Of a DNA stretch of 47,706 nucleotides, positions 1 to 8,900 are shown piece after piece. The first letter of the stretch is position 1; each line of letters opens with the position of its first letter. Position numbers and translations under genes: made by a program. The stretch comes from Nitrosarchaeum sp. (GTDB taxonomy: Archaea > Thermoproteota > Nitrososphaeria > Nitrososphaerales > Nitrosopumilaceae): positions 1 to 47,706 of the forward strand of contig JAIOPB010000020.1 in NCBI GenBank assembly GCA_021414105.1, written 5' to 3'. The notes below the pieces were generated by a model. That model ran no database searches, was not told the DNA's origin, and was given only the letters and a program-made list of their open reading frames with translations.

Positions 1-1378
1 ATCCTCGCTGTCCTTTTCTTGCTGCCCTGCCAATTCTTTGAATTAATCTATTTATCGGAATTGTAGATGAAATCACACAATCCACATTTCCCACATCTAT
101 CCCAAGCTCAAGCGTAGGAGTGCATGAGATAGCCTGTAGTCTATCGTCTTTGAATTCCTGCTCTACTGATTTTCTATAATTTGCCATCAGACCTGCTCTG
201 TGAACTTTGATGTTGATTTTTTGTTTTCTTGCCTGTATTGCCAAAAGCTCTGAGTTAAGATGTGAATTATTGAATATCATTGTTTTGTGATTTTTTTCAG
301 TCATTTTCTTTGTCAAATCAACCATCAACGTACGTTGAGTTCTAAGTGACGGAAATAACATTACAAAATCTGTCTGTCCTTTTTTGCCAGAACCGTAAAT
401 GATCTTCATCTTTACTCCAAATAATTGCTCACAAAAGTTTTTGGCATCTTCCAGAGTTGCGGATGCTGCAACAAATTGTATTTTGTTACTACAAATCCGC
501 TTCAATCTTTTTATAATATAATGAACGTTAGACCCAAAAATTCCTGAATACACATGCGCTTCATCTACAACCAAAACTTTTATCGTTGAAAGCAATGATG
601 CAAATTTTGTTTGGTGCCAAAGATGGTAATGTAAAACATCAAAATTTGTAATCAGCATGTGTGGCGGATTCTCTAAAATTTCTCTTCGCTCTATCTGGTT
701 TGTATCTCCGTCAAAGACTTGTGCATCTATTCCAATTTTTTCTGCAAACTTTAGGATTTTTGGATGTTGATCCCGTGAAAGAGCTTTGGTTGGATAAACA
801 AATACTGCAAATACTCCTTTGACATCACTTGATTCTTTTTTTATTTTTTGAATTACTGGAATCAAAAACGCTTCTGTCTTGCCTGATGCTGTAGGTGCTT
901 CAATTATTACATTTTCTCCAAATGATATTTCTTCAATTGCCTCTTCTTGAAATTTATAAAACTGTTCAATTCCAATGTCTTTCAAGTAATTGCTTATTGA
1001 CTCATCTAATCCCAAATCTTCCACATTGTTGCCCATTTTAGGCTCGGGATTTTTTAGAACTTTGTATTGTGAAATATAGTCTTTTTTTGAGAAAAGAATT
1101 GATTCTGTAATTTTATCTGGATTATTTTTTCCGATCATGACTTTGATCTCTTTTTCGTCCCTGATGATCCCTTCATTTTTTAGGTTTTTTGAAATCCCTT
1201 TTTTTGTAACAAGGCCCTCATCAAATCTTGAAAGAAATTCTAGGAATACCTCATCAATATTTTTTGAAAATTCGAGTAAATCTTCAATATCACAATTATT
1301 GCATGATATGTGTATTTTTTTGTTGAATGTTTTTTGTATTTCTAATTTAGATTTGCATTTTGGACATGAAAATTTCAA
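1..1378 (-). CDS. DEAD/DEAH-box helicase with N-terminal zinc ribbon (partial)
   Basis: Superfamily 2 ATP-dependent nucleic-acid helicase, cut by the left edge of the window; about 459 residues are visible. The N-terminus carries a zinc-ribbon pair (CPKC, then CNNC about 20 residues later). Helicase motifs follow in order: I (APTASGKT), Ia (PTKAL), II (VDEAH), III (ASAT), V (LELGIDVG) and VI (QRIGRAARKG). The LGIDVG and QRIGRAAR sequences resemble the YprA/MrfA/Hrq1 branch, whose members repair or remodel DNA; that assignment is inference, because the C-terminal domain lies outside the window. No ATG is usable at the 5' end. The start is a TTG at 1378 directly after an in-frame TAA, with a TATA-like AATAAAT (minus strand) near 1409-1416. 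It is divergent from the methyltransferase gene. Confidence 0.85.
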   Translation of the reverse strand, partial: MKFSCPKCKSKLEIQKTFNKKIHISCNNCDIEDLLEFSKNIDEVFLEFLSRFDEGLVTKKGISKNLKNEGIIRDEKEIKVMIGKNNPDKITESILFSKKDYISQYKVLKNPEPKMGNNVEDLGLDESISNYLKDIGIEQFYKFQEEAIEEISFGENVIIEAPTASGKTEAFLIPVIQKIKKESSDVKGVFAVFVYPTKALSRDQHPKILKFAEKIGIDAQVFDGDTNQIERREILENPPHMLITNFDVLHYHLWHQTKFASLLSTIKVLVVDEAHVYSGIFGSNVHYIIKRLKRICSNKIQFVAASATLEDAKNFCEQLFGVKMKIIYGSGKKGQTDFVMLFPSLRTQRTLMVDLTKKMTEKNHKTMIFNNSHLNSELLAIQARKQKINIKVHRAGLMANYRKSVEQEFKDDRLQAISCTPTLELGIDVGNVDCVISSTIPINRLIQRIGRAARKGQRG

Positions 1379-1489
1379 TTAAGATCTACTTGACTGAACC
1401 TATTCAAGATTTATTGGTTGACTGTTAATTTTAACAAAAAACACTGTTCCACGACATTATTAAACGAGGAAACAGTCTTGATTTTAAAA

Positions 1490-2266
1490 ATGAAAAAAAT
1501 TGAAATTAACAAAATTTACAATATGAACTGTATTGAGGGTATGAGATTAATTCCCAAAAATAAAATTGATTTGATTATTACTGATCCGCCATTTGCCATT
1601 AATTTCAAGGCTACAAAGGCAAATTATAATCGAATTTCTTCCAGGGTAATGCAAGGATACAATGAAATCAAAGCTGCAGATTATTATGATTTCACATTTG
1701 ATTGGATGAAAGAAGCATTTCGTATTCTTAAAGACTCTGGAAGCATGTATGTTTTTTCAGGTTGGAATAATCTCAAAGATATTCTAAAAGCATTAGATGA
1801 TGTTGGATTTACTACGATAAATCACATAATATGGAAATATCAGTTTGGCGTTGTAACAAAAAAGAAATTTGTCACTTCTCACTATCACTGTCTTTATGTT
1901 TGTAAGAATGATAAACAAAGAAAATTTTTTCCATTTTCCAGATTTGAAAAAAATTCTAAAACAAATGAAGGACGTAGCTTACATTATAAAGATAAAGAGG
2001 ATGTCTGGGAAATCAAACGTGAATATTGGACTGGCGATGAAAAAACTCCCACGAAACTTCCTGCTGAATTAATTGAAAAATTACTACACTATTCTAGTGA
2101 AAAACAAGATATCGTTTTAGATCCTTTTCTAGGCTCTGGACAAGTAGCTGTAGTAAGCAAGTCTATGAATAGAAAATATCTTGGATTTGAAATTGTACCT
2201 GATTATTACAAATTTGCCAAAAAACGACTAGATAAAAATCTCTACCGAATAAAAAAATCTGAATAA
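1490..2266 (+). CDS. Beta-class DNA (N4-cytosine/N6-adenine) methyltransferase, orphan
   Basis: SAM-dependent DNA amino-methyltransferase. From the ATG at 1490 the protein is 258 residues. The catalytic motif IV (TDPPF) lies at about residues 31-35 and the SAM-binding motif I (DPFLGSG) near 211-217, which is the beta-class order. The opening (INKIYNMNCIEGM) is the usual N-terminus of this family. The reading frame is open back to an ATG at 1418, but the extra 24 residues look unlike the family and ATTATTAAA at 1456-1464 is well placed as a TATA box for a leaderless start at 1490. No restriction endonuclease lies beside it, so it is probably a solitary modification enzyme; its recognition sequence cannot be read from the gene. 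Confidence 0.9.
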   Translation: MKKIEINKIYNMNCIEGMRLIPKNKIDLIITDPPFAINFKATKANYNRISSRVMQGYNEIKAADYYDFTFDWMKEAFRILKDSGSMYVFSGWNNLKDILKALDDVGFTTINHIIWKYQFGVVTKKKFVTSHYHCLYVCKNDKQRKFFPFSRFEKNSKTNEGRSLHYKDKEDVWEIKREYWTGDEKTPTKLPAELIEKLLHYSSEKQDIVLDPFLGSGQVAVVSKSMNRKYLGFEIVPDYYKFAKKRLDKNLYRIKKSE

Positions 2267-2269
2267 TTT

Positions 2270-2617
2270 CTATACCTTGTTTTCTGACTCATCTTTACTT
2301 TTTTGCCCCATCTTTCCAGAAATTATCTTTCGAAGCTCGTCATCTGATTTTTCTGCAACATTTACTCCAAGTGACTTTGCAATCGTCTCTAGTTTTTGTC
2401 TCTCAGTTTCTAAAGGTCCAGATATGTCCAGATCAGTATTTGAAATGCCTTTCATCTGATTCTGAACCTCATTTTTTGCTTTGTTGAATTCATTTACTGC
2501 TTTTCCTAGTTTCTTTGCAGCACTAGGAAGCTGATTGGTTCCTAAAATCAATATCAATGCAACAAAAATTATGATTATCCATTCACTGCCTAATATGTTC
2601 AATGAATAATCGAGCAT
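2270..2617 (-). CDS. tatA: Sec-independent translocase subunit TatA/MttA-like
   Basis: Small membrane protein of 115 residues from the twin-arginine translocation system, which exports folded proteins. It has a short N-terminus, one hydrophobic span at about residues 12-28 (IIIIFVALILILG), a hinge (TNQLP, where GPKKLP is usual), an amphipathic helix (AAKKLGKAVNEFNKAKNE) and a polar C-terminal tail, which is the TatA layout. Its end is 4 bases from the end of the convergent methyltransferase. No TatC is in the window. The metallopeptidase encoded upstream of it on the same strand has a Sec-type signal peptide without a twin arginine, so it is not an obvious substrate. Confidence 0.88.
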   Translation of the reverse strand: MLDYSLNILGSEWIIIIFVALILILGTNQLPSAAKKLGKAVNEFNKAKNEVQNQMKGISNTDLDISGPLETERQKLETIAKSLGVNVAEKSDDELRKIISGKMGQKSKDESENKV

Positions 2618-2660
2618 AGCATAAAATGGCTTTATTTGAAATTAAACGTAATGTTTGAGG

Positions 2661-5591
2661 CTATTTTTCTTCGATGTGTACGGTTATGGTGATCTTTTCA
2701 TTATTTTCAGAATTTATTATTAGTAACCCCCCCGTGTCTACTACGTTTTTGCATGTTCCACTTTGTACTGACTTGCCTAATCCAATACAATTGATGTCTG
2801 AATAATAGTCAAATTTCTTACCTGCATCAAACATTTGTTTTTCTGCATCTGATGGGACAAAAAATAAATCAAACTTTTTAGTTGTATCTTGTGCCTTTAC
2901 TACATATTTGTAGGAGGGATCAGCGCTGAAAGAACATGTTTTGATAAAAGCAGAATCTTTTGTATCTATGGTGATTGTTGTATCAACAGGTGCAAACTTT
3001 GCACTGTAAATCATTGGATACATTATGTTACTTTTGTCTATAGCGTGTCCAAGATTCAAGATGTGTCCCAGCTCATGAATCAAAATATCTCTAACTGATT
3101 TTGAATCATATGCTCTCCAATTCTTATCACAACCGTAGCTTCCAAGTGCTACATCTACTTGTTTTTGATTTGTGGTGTATCCGTCATAGTTATTCGGAAG
3201 TGTTTTTTTCCAGCTAATAATTACAGTGTCTGTATCTGGCGTATTTACCACATTAAAATTAACACCTGCTGTATCTTTCCAGAATTTCATGGCACCATTC
3301 ACTTCGCCACTTACATCTGACGACCATTTTGGTATTGGTTCAACATAAATTGAATATTTTTTAGTTGAATCGATTTTATTAATCCAGTCCTTAGGAATTT
3401 GTTTTACTTCATCTACTGTTTTGTACATGACAACACTTCCTTGATTAGAACTAATATTGTCATGATTTGCACTTGCAATTCCTGTCTGTGATTTTTCACC
3501 TTTTTTTAGTAAATTGATCAATATTCTATATTCTTCATTTTCTGCCCTCAGCGTCTCAATTTCCTCATCAATAACTATGTTCTTTGCCTTGAGGTAATTC
3601 ACTTCTACCAAGTATTTGTCGCTCTGTTTTTTTATATCATCTAGTTTTTCTTGATGGTCATCATATTGTAATGTAGGTAATTTTGGGGGCTGAACCACGT
3701 ATGTTTTGACAGATTCTTTTTCCAGCTGCGTATTTTTTAAGGAATTAATTTCTTGGTGTTTCTGTTTTATCTCTAATTGGAGTGAATCAATTTGTTTTTT
3801 TAATTTTCCATTTTCTAATGAAATTTTAGTTAGACCTGATTCTTTATTTGTATTTTGATTTTCTACTAGTTGAACTTGGTTGCTAAGAATTTTATTTTCT
3901 TTCTTTAATACTTCAAGTCTTTTTTCATAATCTTCTTTTTCTTGATTTAATTCTTTTATGAGGTTGTAATTTCCACTCATTTCATCGGTAACTGATTTGA
4001 GTGAATTTTTATTATCTTTATTTTCAACTTGTAACTTCTTTATTTGATTTTCATAATCTATGATCTTAGATTTCAGTGTACCTGAGTTTTTATCTAATTC
4101 ATTGATTTGCATTTGTGCATCTGTAACTGAACTTTGTTCGTTTTTATTTTTATTTTCTAAAACTTTAATGGTATTTTCATATGTACTAATTTTGGAATTT
4201 AGGTCTTTCATCAAATCATTTAGTACATCATGATCTTTATTTAATGAAATTATTGATGAGTCTTTTTCATGATTTGTATTTTCCAATTCTGAAATTTTTG
4301 ATTTGTATTGTTTATTTTCATTTTCTAATGTCTTTATGATATTTTTGTAGGTAGTTAATTCTGAATTTACTGACATTGCAAGCTCACCTGATTCATGAAA
4401 CTCCTTTGTTAGATTGACAAGGCTTTTTCGTTGCTCTGAATTTTTTGCTTCAAGCTGGTTGATTCGTTCCTTATATCCCAACTTTTCAGCCTCATTTTGA
4501 GCGATTTTACCTTGGTACTCCTTATTTTTTACTTCTAAAGAGAGAATGGAACTTTCATAATTTTGAATTTTTTGCGTTAGCGTGCTGAGATTTTTGTTTG
4601 TTTCTTCTAGTTCTTTTGTGCTTGCAACCAGTATATTTTTCTGTTCTTGGTTCAATCCTTCTATGTTATTCATTATATCTTGATATTTCGAATTTTCTTG
4701 TTTAAGTGATGAAATTTCCTCTTTCATATTTGACTGTTTTTTATTTAAAATACCAAAATTAGAATCGAATGTTTTTATTGTATTTTCATATTCTGTCAGT
4801 TTCTTTTTCTGCTCCAAATTTTCTGTGCGAATGGTTGTAATTAGATTGTCATAAGATTCGTTTCCCTGAATTAATTGTTTTACATCATCTCTGCTTGCTT
4901 GATTTTCACTTCTGAGTGACTTTAATGCATCATTTTTATTTTCATTTTCTATTTTTAATAACTGAATATCTTTCTCATACAATAATGACTCATTTTGTAA
5001 CTCTTCAATTTTATTTTTATAATCTTGAGCTTCTTGTTTTAACTCATTTAATTTTTTTACATAATGCGATTCAATTTGAACTATTTTATTTTCATCGTCT
5101 ATATTTCCCAAAACTTCATTATTTTTCATTTGGTTACTGTTCATCCATGAATTGATTTGATTTGCAAACTGTTTGTTAGTCTCTCTTAGTATTTTTACTT
5201 CTTTTTGAAGGGCATCATATTCGCTTAACATCTGTGACATTGATGTTGTGCTTCCTTTATTGATCTCTTGACTTTTTAATGAAATTCTATACTCTTCGTT
5301 TGTCTCACGAAGATCTTCCACTTCTTTTCTTATCACTTCATTTTTTGCCTTTAGGTAATCAATTTGTCTTTGAACTTCTTCGTCATTAACAGATGATAAC
5401 TTTACAATACCTTTGTCCTTTAGGTAGTCTATGGCCGTAACAAATTCTTGATCTGATATTTTTCCTTCTGACCACATTACTAGGGTTGTTTTTACCCATT
5501 CTGGAATCTCTATTTCTTCAGCACTTGCTGGAATAATACCTACAAACACAATTAGTACTAAAATTGCTACACGCACAAGTACCATTTTCAA
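2661..5591 (-). CDS. Secreted coiled-coil protein with C-terminal metzincin-like metallopeptidase domain
   Basis: A 976-residue exported protein. Residues 1-24 are a Sec signal peptide ending in ASA. Residues 29-65 hold a short IPEWVK...KISD module, also found twice in the protein at 43321-43953. A predicted coiled coil rich in K, E, N and Q fills about residues 70-700. The C-terminal domain (about 740-890) has the zinc motif HELGHILNLGH at 839-849, followed by a Met-turn candidate (SNIMYP), as in matrixin-like metzincins. The eighth position of the motif is Asn, where Gly is normal. A copy of the segment YLKAKN...E.LR..NEEYRI occurs on each side of the coiled coil (about 79-103 and 666-691). 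This suggests a cell-surface stalk carrying a zinc protease; substrate unknown. Confidence 0.85.
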   Translation of the reverse strand: MKMVLVRVAILVLIVFVGIIPASAEEIEIPEWVKTTLVMWSEGKISDQEFVTAIDYLKDKGIVKLSSVNDEEVQRQIDYLKAKNEVIRKEVEDLRETNEEYRISLKSQEINKGSTTSMSQMLSEYDALQKEVKILRETNKQFANQINSWMNSNQMKNNEVLGNIDDENKIVQIESHYVKKLNELKQEAQDYKNKIEELQNESLLYEKDIQLLKIENENKNDALKSLRSENQASRDDVKQLIQGNESYDNLITTIRTENLEQKKKLTEYENTIKTFDSNFGILNKKQSNMKEEISSLKQENSKYQDIMNNIEGLNQEQKNILVASTKELEETNKNLSTLTQKIQNYESSILSLEVKNKEYQGKIAQNEAEKLGYKERINQLEAKNSEQRKSLVNLTKEFHESGELAMSVNSELTTYKNIIKTLENENKQYKSKISELENTNHEKDSSIISLNKDHDVLNDLMKDLNSKISTYENTIKVLENKNKNEQSSVTDAQMQINELDKNSGTLKSKIIDYENQIKKLQVENKDNKNSLKSVTDEMSGNYNLIKELNQEKEDYEKRLEVLKKENKILSNQVQLVENQNTNKESGLTKISLENGKLKKQIDSLQLEIKQKHQEINSLKNTQLEKESVKTYVVQPPKLPTLQYDDHQEKLDDIKKQSDKYLVEVNYLKAKNIVIDEEIETLRAENEEYRILINLLKKGEKSQTGIASANHDNISSNQGSVVMYKTVDEVKQIPKDWINKIDSTKKYSIYVEPIPKWSSDVSGEVNGAMKFWKDTAGVNFNVVNTPDTDTVIISWKKTLPNNYDGYTTNQKQVDVALGSYGCDKNWRAYDSKSVRDILIHELGHILNLGHAIDKSNIMYPMIYSAKFAPVDTTITIDTKDSAFIKTCSFSADPSYKYVVKAQDTTKKFDLFFVPSDAEKQMFDAGKKFDYYSDINCIGLGKSVQSGTCKNVVDTGGLLIINSENNEKITITVHIEEK

Positions 5592-5687
5592 TTATTAGAA
5601 AATTTTAATCAGTTAAAAGAATTGATATGTAATTTCCTGCCTATCTCTTTTTACGGATTTCAAAATTGAATATTTTTGAATCACAAA

Positions 5688-6845
5688 TTAGAAATTCTGT
5701 ATTCTTTTTGGTTCTAATTTTTTTCTGCATAATATGGCTAGAACCGTAACTGCAATTCCTATGATAAAAAATACCAGATAAGGTGATTGATTGCCAAACG
5801 ATTGTGCTATAGGTCCTCCAAGTGTGGGTCCTATTGCCCAGCCAATACCAAAAACTGTCTCATAGGCTCCTATTATTTTTCCTGATATTGCTTTATTTGT
5901 TCTGCTCAAAATTATTTCAAGAGTCAAGGGGAAAAATATACTAAATCCAAATCCCATAAACACCAATGCTATTGCAAACATGATAATTGAATCCGAAACA
6001 GCCGAAATTGCCAATCCAATTGAAATGGCTATGGTAGCTGCAATCAACGTCTGACTTGTCTTTCTTGAGAATTTGCTTGCCAATACAAGTGATATCACCC
6101 TTGAAATTCCAAAAGCAAAGTATAGTAACAAAATATCTGTATCTGACATTCCACTGTCATTTAGGAATGCAGGATAAATTGATAGAATTATCCCAAATGA
6201 TGAAGTACAAAAAATTAACAATATTATTACCTCTGGAAACCTTTTCATCTCTTTAATTGACAAAAGTGAGAATCTTTCATGATGATTTGTAATGCTTTTT
6301 CTAGAAATCAACAGAGCAAAAATTATGGCACTAGCCAAAATAAACGAAGTTATCTGAAATAGAATTCTATATGTAATATCTAACCCTTCAAGAAATACTG
6401 TTCCTAATAATGGACCAATCATAAATCCCATCACAAAAAACATTGTAAACCACGAGATGTTTCTGACTCTAGTTTGTTCATTGCTTTCATTGGAAATAAT
6501 GGCTTGACATGGTGGCCAGAAAAATGCATGAGCTATTCCAGTCATTATTCTGAATCCCATTATCTCTGGGACAGACTGTGCTACTGACAGAAGATAGATT
6601 GATGTTGAGTTGATTGCTGTACCTATTGCTAGCAGGTATCCATTATTGAATTTGTCAAGAAGAATCCCTACAAATATTGGAATAAACATGTAAGGAATAA
6701 AATTTGCTAGTCCGATAAAGCCAAGTTCAGAATATGATGCTCCGATTATGTTTTTTGCAAATATCGGTAGTATTGGACCGTGTAGTCCATAAGAAATACC
6801 TATGATTAAACCAGTGATGTTTACAAGTACCAGTACTTTGTTCAT
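5688..6845 (-). CDS. Major facilitator superfamily transporter
   Basis: A 385-residue membrane carrier with many hydrophobic spans (about 12 expected) and the MFS loop signature VGILLDKFNNG after the second span. The opening helix contains GISYGLHGPILPIF. In sequence style it resembles drug or metabolite exporters, but nothing seen fixes the substrate. Its ATG overlaps the stop of the methyltransferase gene upstream (ATGA at 6842-6845), so the two are translationally coupled, which suggests a related task such as moving or sensing a lipid or quinone-type product. That link is inference. Confidence 0.88.
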   Translation of the reverse strand: MNKVLVLVNITGLIIGISYGLHGPILPIFAKNIIGASYSELGFIGLANFIPYMFIPIFVGILLDKFNNGYLLAIGTAINSTSIYLLSVAQSVPEIMGFRIMTGIAHAFFWPPCQAIISNESNEQTRVRNISWFTMFFVMGFMIGPLLGTVFLEGLDITYRILFQITSFILASAIIFALLISRKSITNHHERFSLLSIKEMKRFPEVIILLIFCTSSFGIILSIYPAFLNDSGMSDTDILLLYFAFGISRVISLVLASKFSRKTSQTLIAATIAISIGLAISAVSDSIIMFAIALVFMGFGFSIFFPLTLEIILSRTNKAISGKIIGAYETVFGIGWAIGPTLGGPIAQSFGNQSPYLVFFIIGIAVTVLAILCRKKLEPKRIQNF

Positions 6846-7531
6846 TTGTATGCGGCAACCATTATTGCTCCGCCCATAAGATCTTTTTCAAACTCCACCT
6901 TGGAAAATTTTTCCAGTAATAATTTTTCCAACTTTTTGTTTTGTGGCCATCTTTTGTATGTGCCATAAAGTGTGCCAAACTTCAAACCTAATCTTCCTCC
7001 TGCAATTAATGCCAGTATTGGAAGAATAAACTTGAGGTAAAATGATACCCCCAATCTGATTATTATCTCATCGGGTTTTCCTAAATCAACAATCACAAAT
7101 CTTCCATTATTTTTTAATACTCTGTGAATCTCTGAAATTGCAATTCTCAAATTGATGGCATCTCTAAGTGAATATCCGCACAAAACAGCATCAAATTCTT
7201 CATTCTTAAATGGAATGTGTTCAAAAACACCGTTTATCAAATCTGGTGTTTTTTCAAAATGTGTGCCTGTGTTTTTTAACATTGGTACAAGAGGATCATA
7301 AAGTGTGATTGAAATTTTTCCATCACATAACTTTAAGGCAGTTTTAGACATATTTCCAAAACCAGATCCTGCATCCAGGATTTTATTTCCTGGAAACACT
7401 CTACCTGATATTCCTCTATTTCTATGCTCTACATCTTTACCAAGTGAGATGTATGAATTTACTTTGTCATAAACTGGTATGATTTCACGAAGTACTTCTA
7501 TGACTTCTCCCCAGTAACTTCCTAATCCCAT
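6842..7531 (-). CDS. Class I SAM methyltransferase, UbiE/MenG-like
   Basis: A 229-residue SAM-dependent methyltransferase. The N-terminal YDKVNSYISLGKDVEHRN resembles the opening of UbiE/MenG enzymes, and SAM-binding motif I is LDAGSGFGN at about residues 52-60. Later motifs (FDAVLCGYSLRDA, then FVIVDLGKP) also fit that family. UbiE/MenG methylates demethylmenaquinone, and thaumarchaea are known to use menaquinones, so a role in quinone synthesis is plausible but not proven; other small-molecule targets remain possible. Its stop overlaps the start of the MFS gene, forming a two-gene unit. Confidence 0.78.
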   Translation of the reverse strand: MGLGSYWGEVIEVLREIIPVYDKVNSYISLGKDVEHRNRGISGRVFPGNKILDAGSGFGNMSKTALKLCDGKISITLYDPLVPMLKNTGTHFEKTPDLINGVFEHIPFKNEEFDAVLCGYSLRDAINLRIAISEIHRVLKNNGRFVIVDLGKPDEIIIRLGVSFYLKFILPILALIAGGRLGLKFGTLYGTYKRWPQNKKLEKLLLEKFSKVEFEKDLMGGAIMVAAYK

Positions 7532-7583
7532 AGATATCGTCTTTATGGACTAGTTTGAATAGTTTTCAAATCTAAATTTCAAC

Positions 7584-8306
7584 TTAGGCTGTTGTAAATT
7601 TAGATGCATTTTTAGAATAATTTTGTAAATCTGATTCTGACACTTTTTCAAATATTTTTTTATCTGAAGTGACTTTGGCCATTTTAATGTGATTCAATCC
7701 TTCTTTTTGTTCTGCTTTTAGGTTAATTGCTGCAATGGCAAGCGATGCTGCATCACTCAAACTCATCTTAGAATTATAATGTTTTTCCAAAAATGCGTTT
7801 ACTTCATCAGAACCTGCACCTATTGCAATTGCTGCATACTGCACATAAGTTCCACTAGGATCTGTAACATAGATTGATTCTCCCTTTTGATCAACTCCTG
7901 CGATTATCAAAGCAACTCCATTAGGGCGTACTCCTGAATACTGTGTAAATTGGTGAGATTGATCTGCTAAATGCTTGGCAACAGTTGCAACCTCTACTGA
8001 TTCATCATAAGTCATTTTACTTCCCTGTGAAAAAAATCTGGCGTTATCTACTTGAACACGAGCATCTGGAATGTATCCTGCAGCTGCTACTCCAATATGA
8101 TAATCTACTTGAAAAATTTTCTGTGTTACATTTGAAGTCTGCAGTGCACGTGGTTTTTCCTCAACTGCCATGATGACTCCTTCTTTACTGCAAATCCCTA
8201 TGGCCAACGTACCTCTTTTTACTGTCTCAATAGCATATTCGACTTGGTAAATTCTACCGTCAGGCGAATACATTGTAGGGGTCATATCGTAACCACGTGA
8301 TGCCAT
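7584..8306 (-). CDS. psmA: Proteasome subunit alpha
   Basis: Alpha subunit of the archaeal 20S proteasome (240 residues from the second ATG), which forms the outer ring and gate of the protease. The N-terminal signature YSPDGRIYQVEYA is diagnostic, and the RGYD gating segment is just before it. Two ATG codons stand in tandem at 8309 and 8306; the second gives the common MASRGYD start. A TATA-like TTAAATT (minus strand, 8334-8340) lies about 28-34 nt upstream. No beta subunit is nearby, so the partner is encoded elsewhere. Confidence 0.96.
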   Translation of the reverse strand: MASRGYDMTPTMYSPDGRIYQVEYAIETVKRGTLAIGICSKEGVIMAVEEKPRALQTSNVTQKIFQVDYHIGVAAAGYIPDARVQVDNARFFSQGSKMTYDESVEVATVAKHLADQSHQFTQYSGVRPNGVALIIAGVDQKGESIYVTDPSGTYVQYAAIAIGAGSDEVNAFLEKHYNSKMSLSDAASLAIAAINLKAEQKEGLNHIKMAKVTSDKKIFEKVSESDLQNYSKNASKFTTA

Positions 8307-8434
8307 CATAATACGACAAGTTCTTCCTCAGTCAATTTAAGGGTAATTGTCCTTCATTGATCTGTAATAGATATGGACAAGATCTGGAAATAGTGTTTTA
8401 AGCAAATTTTTCTCATAATGTGCAAGGAAAGTAA

Positions 8435-8821
8435 ATGACTAGAGCCCAACTACTAGAATTCAAAGAAATTTTAAAATCTAAATCTCAATCAGAACAAAGA
8501 AAACCTGACAAACAGACCAGTAAGTTACTGTTCTATTTGTTTACCAGCACAAGAGGTGGTTTTACAAGATTACGAATAATCATGCTCTTACTTGAACGAT
8601 CATACAACACACACCAATTAGCACTGGAACTTCACTTAGATTACAAGGCTATTCAACATCACATGAAAGTACTGGAAAAAAACAACATGATCCTCAAAAT
8701 TGGCGAAAAGTATGGAGCCATATTTCACTTATCTACATTTTTAGAAGTTAACATTGGTGCACTTGATATGGCAATTGATAAACTAGATCAAAAAATGAAT
8801 CAAAAAAAGGTCTATCTTTAA
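8435..8821 (+). CDS. Winged helix-turn-helix transcription regulator (ArsR-like)
   Basis: A 128-residue putative DNA-binding protein. The centre (about residues 43-95) is a winged helix-turn-helix: GGFTRLRIIMLLLERSYN, then THQLALELHLDYKAIQHH as turn and recognition helix, followed by MKVLEKNNMI. This resembles ArsR/MarR-type archaeal repressors. No metal-binding cysteines are present. Charged flanks on both sides may dimerise. It lies between divergent psmA and the co-oriented gdhA, but nothing shows that it regulates either. Confidence 0.8.
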   Translation: MTRAQLLEFKEILKSKSQSEQRKPDKQTSKLLFYLFTSTRGGFTRLRIIMLLLERSYNTHQLALELHLDYKAIQHHMKVLEKNNMILKIGEKYGAIFHLSTFLEVNIGALDMAIDKLDQKMNQKKVYL

Positions 8822-8867
8822 TCAATTTGTAGCTACATAATATGCGATCTAATATTTTGAACTAAAC

Positions 8868-8877
8868 TTAATATAAT
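8868..8877 (+). promoter_or_regulatory. TATA box of gdhA
   Basis: TTAATATAAT ends 24 nt before the TTG start, fitting a leaderless transcript and supporting the non-ATG start. Confidence 0.65.
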
Positions 8878-8900
8878 ATGATATTCCAAAATCGATCGTC

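Noticed and set aside
1137-1382. Plus-strand frame over the helicase N-terminus
   Set aside because: Antisense to the zinc ribbon and linker of the helicase, which has family motifs throughout.
1418-1489. N-terminal extension of the DNA methyltransferase
   Set aside because: Unlike the family start, and a TATA-like box lies within it.
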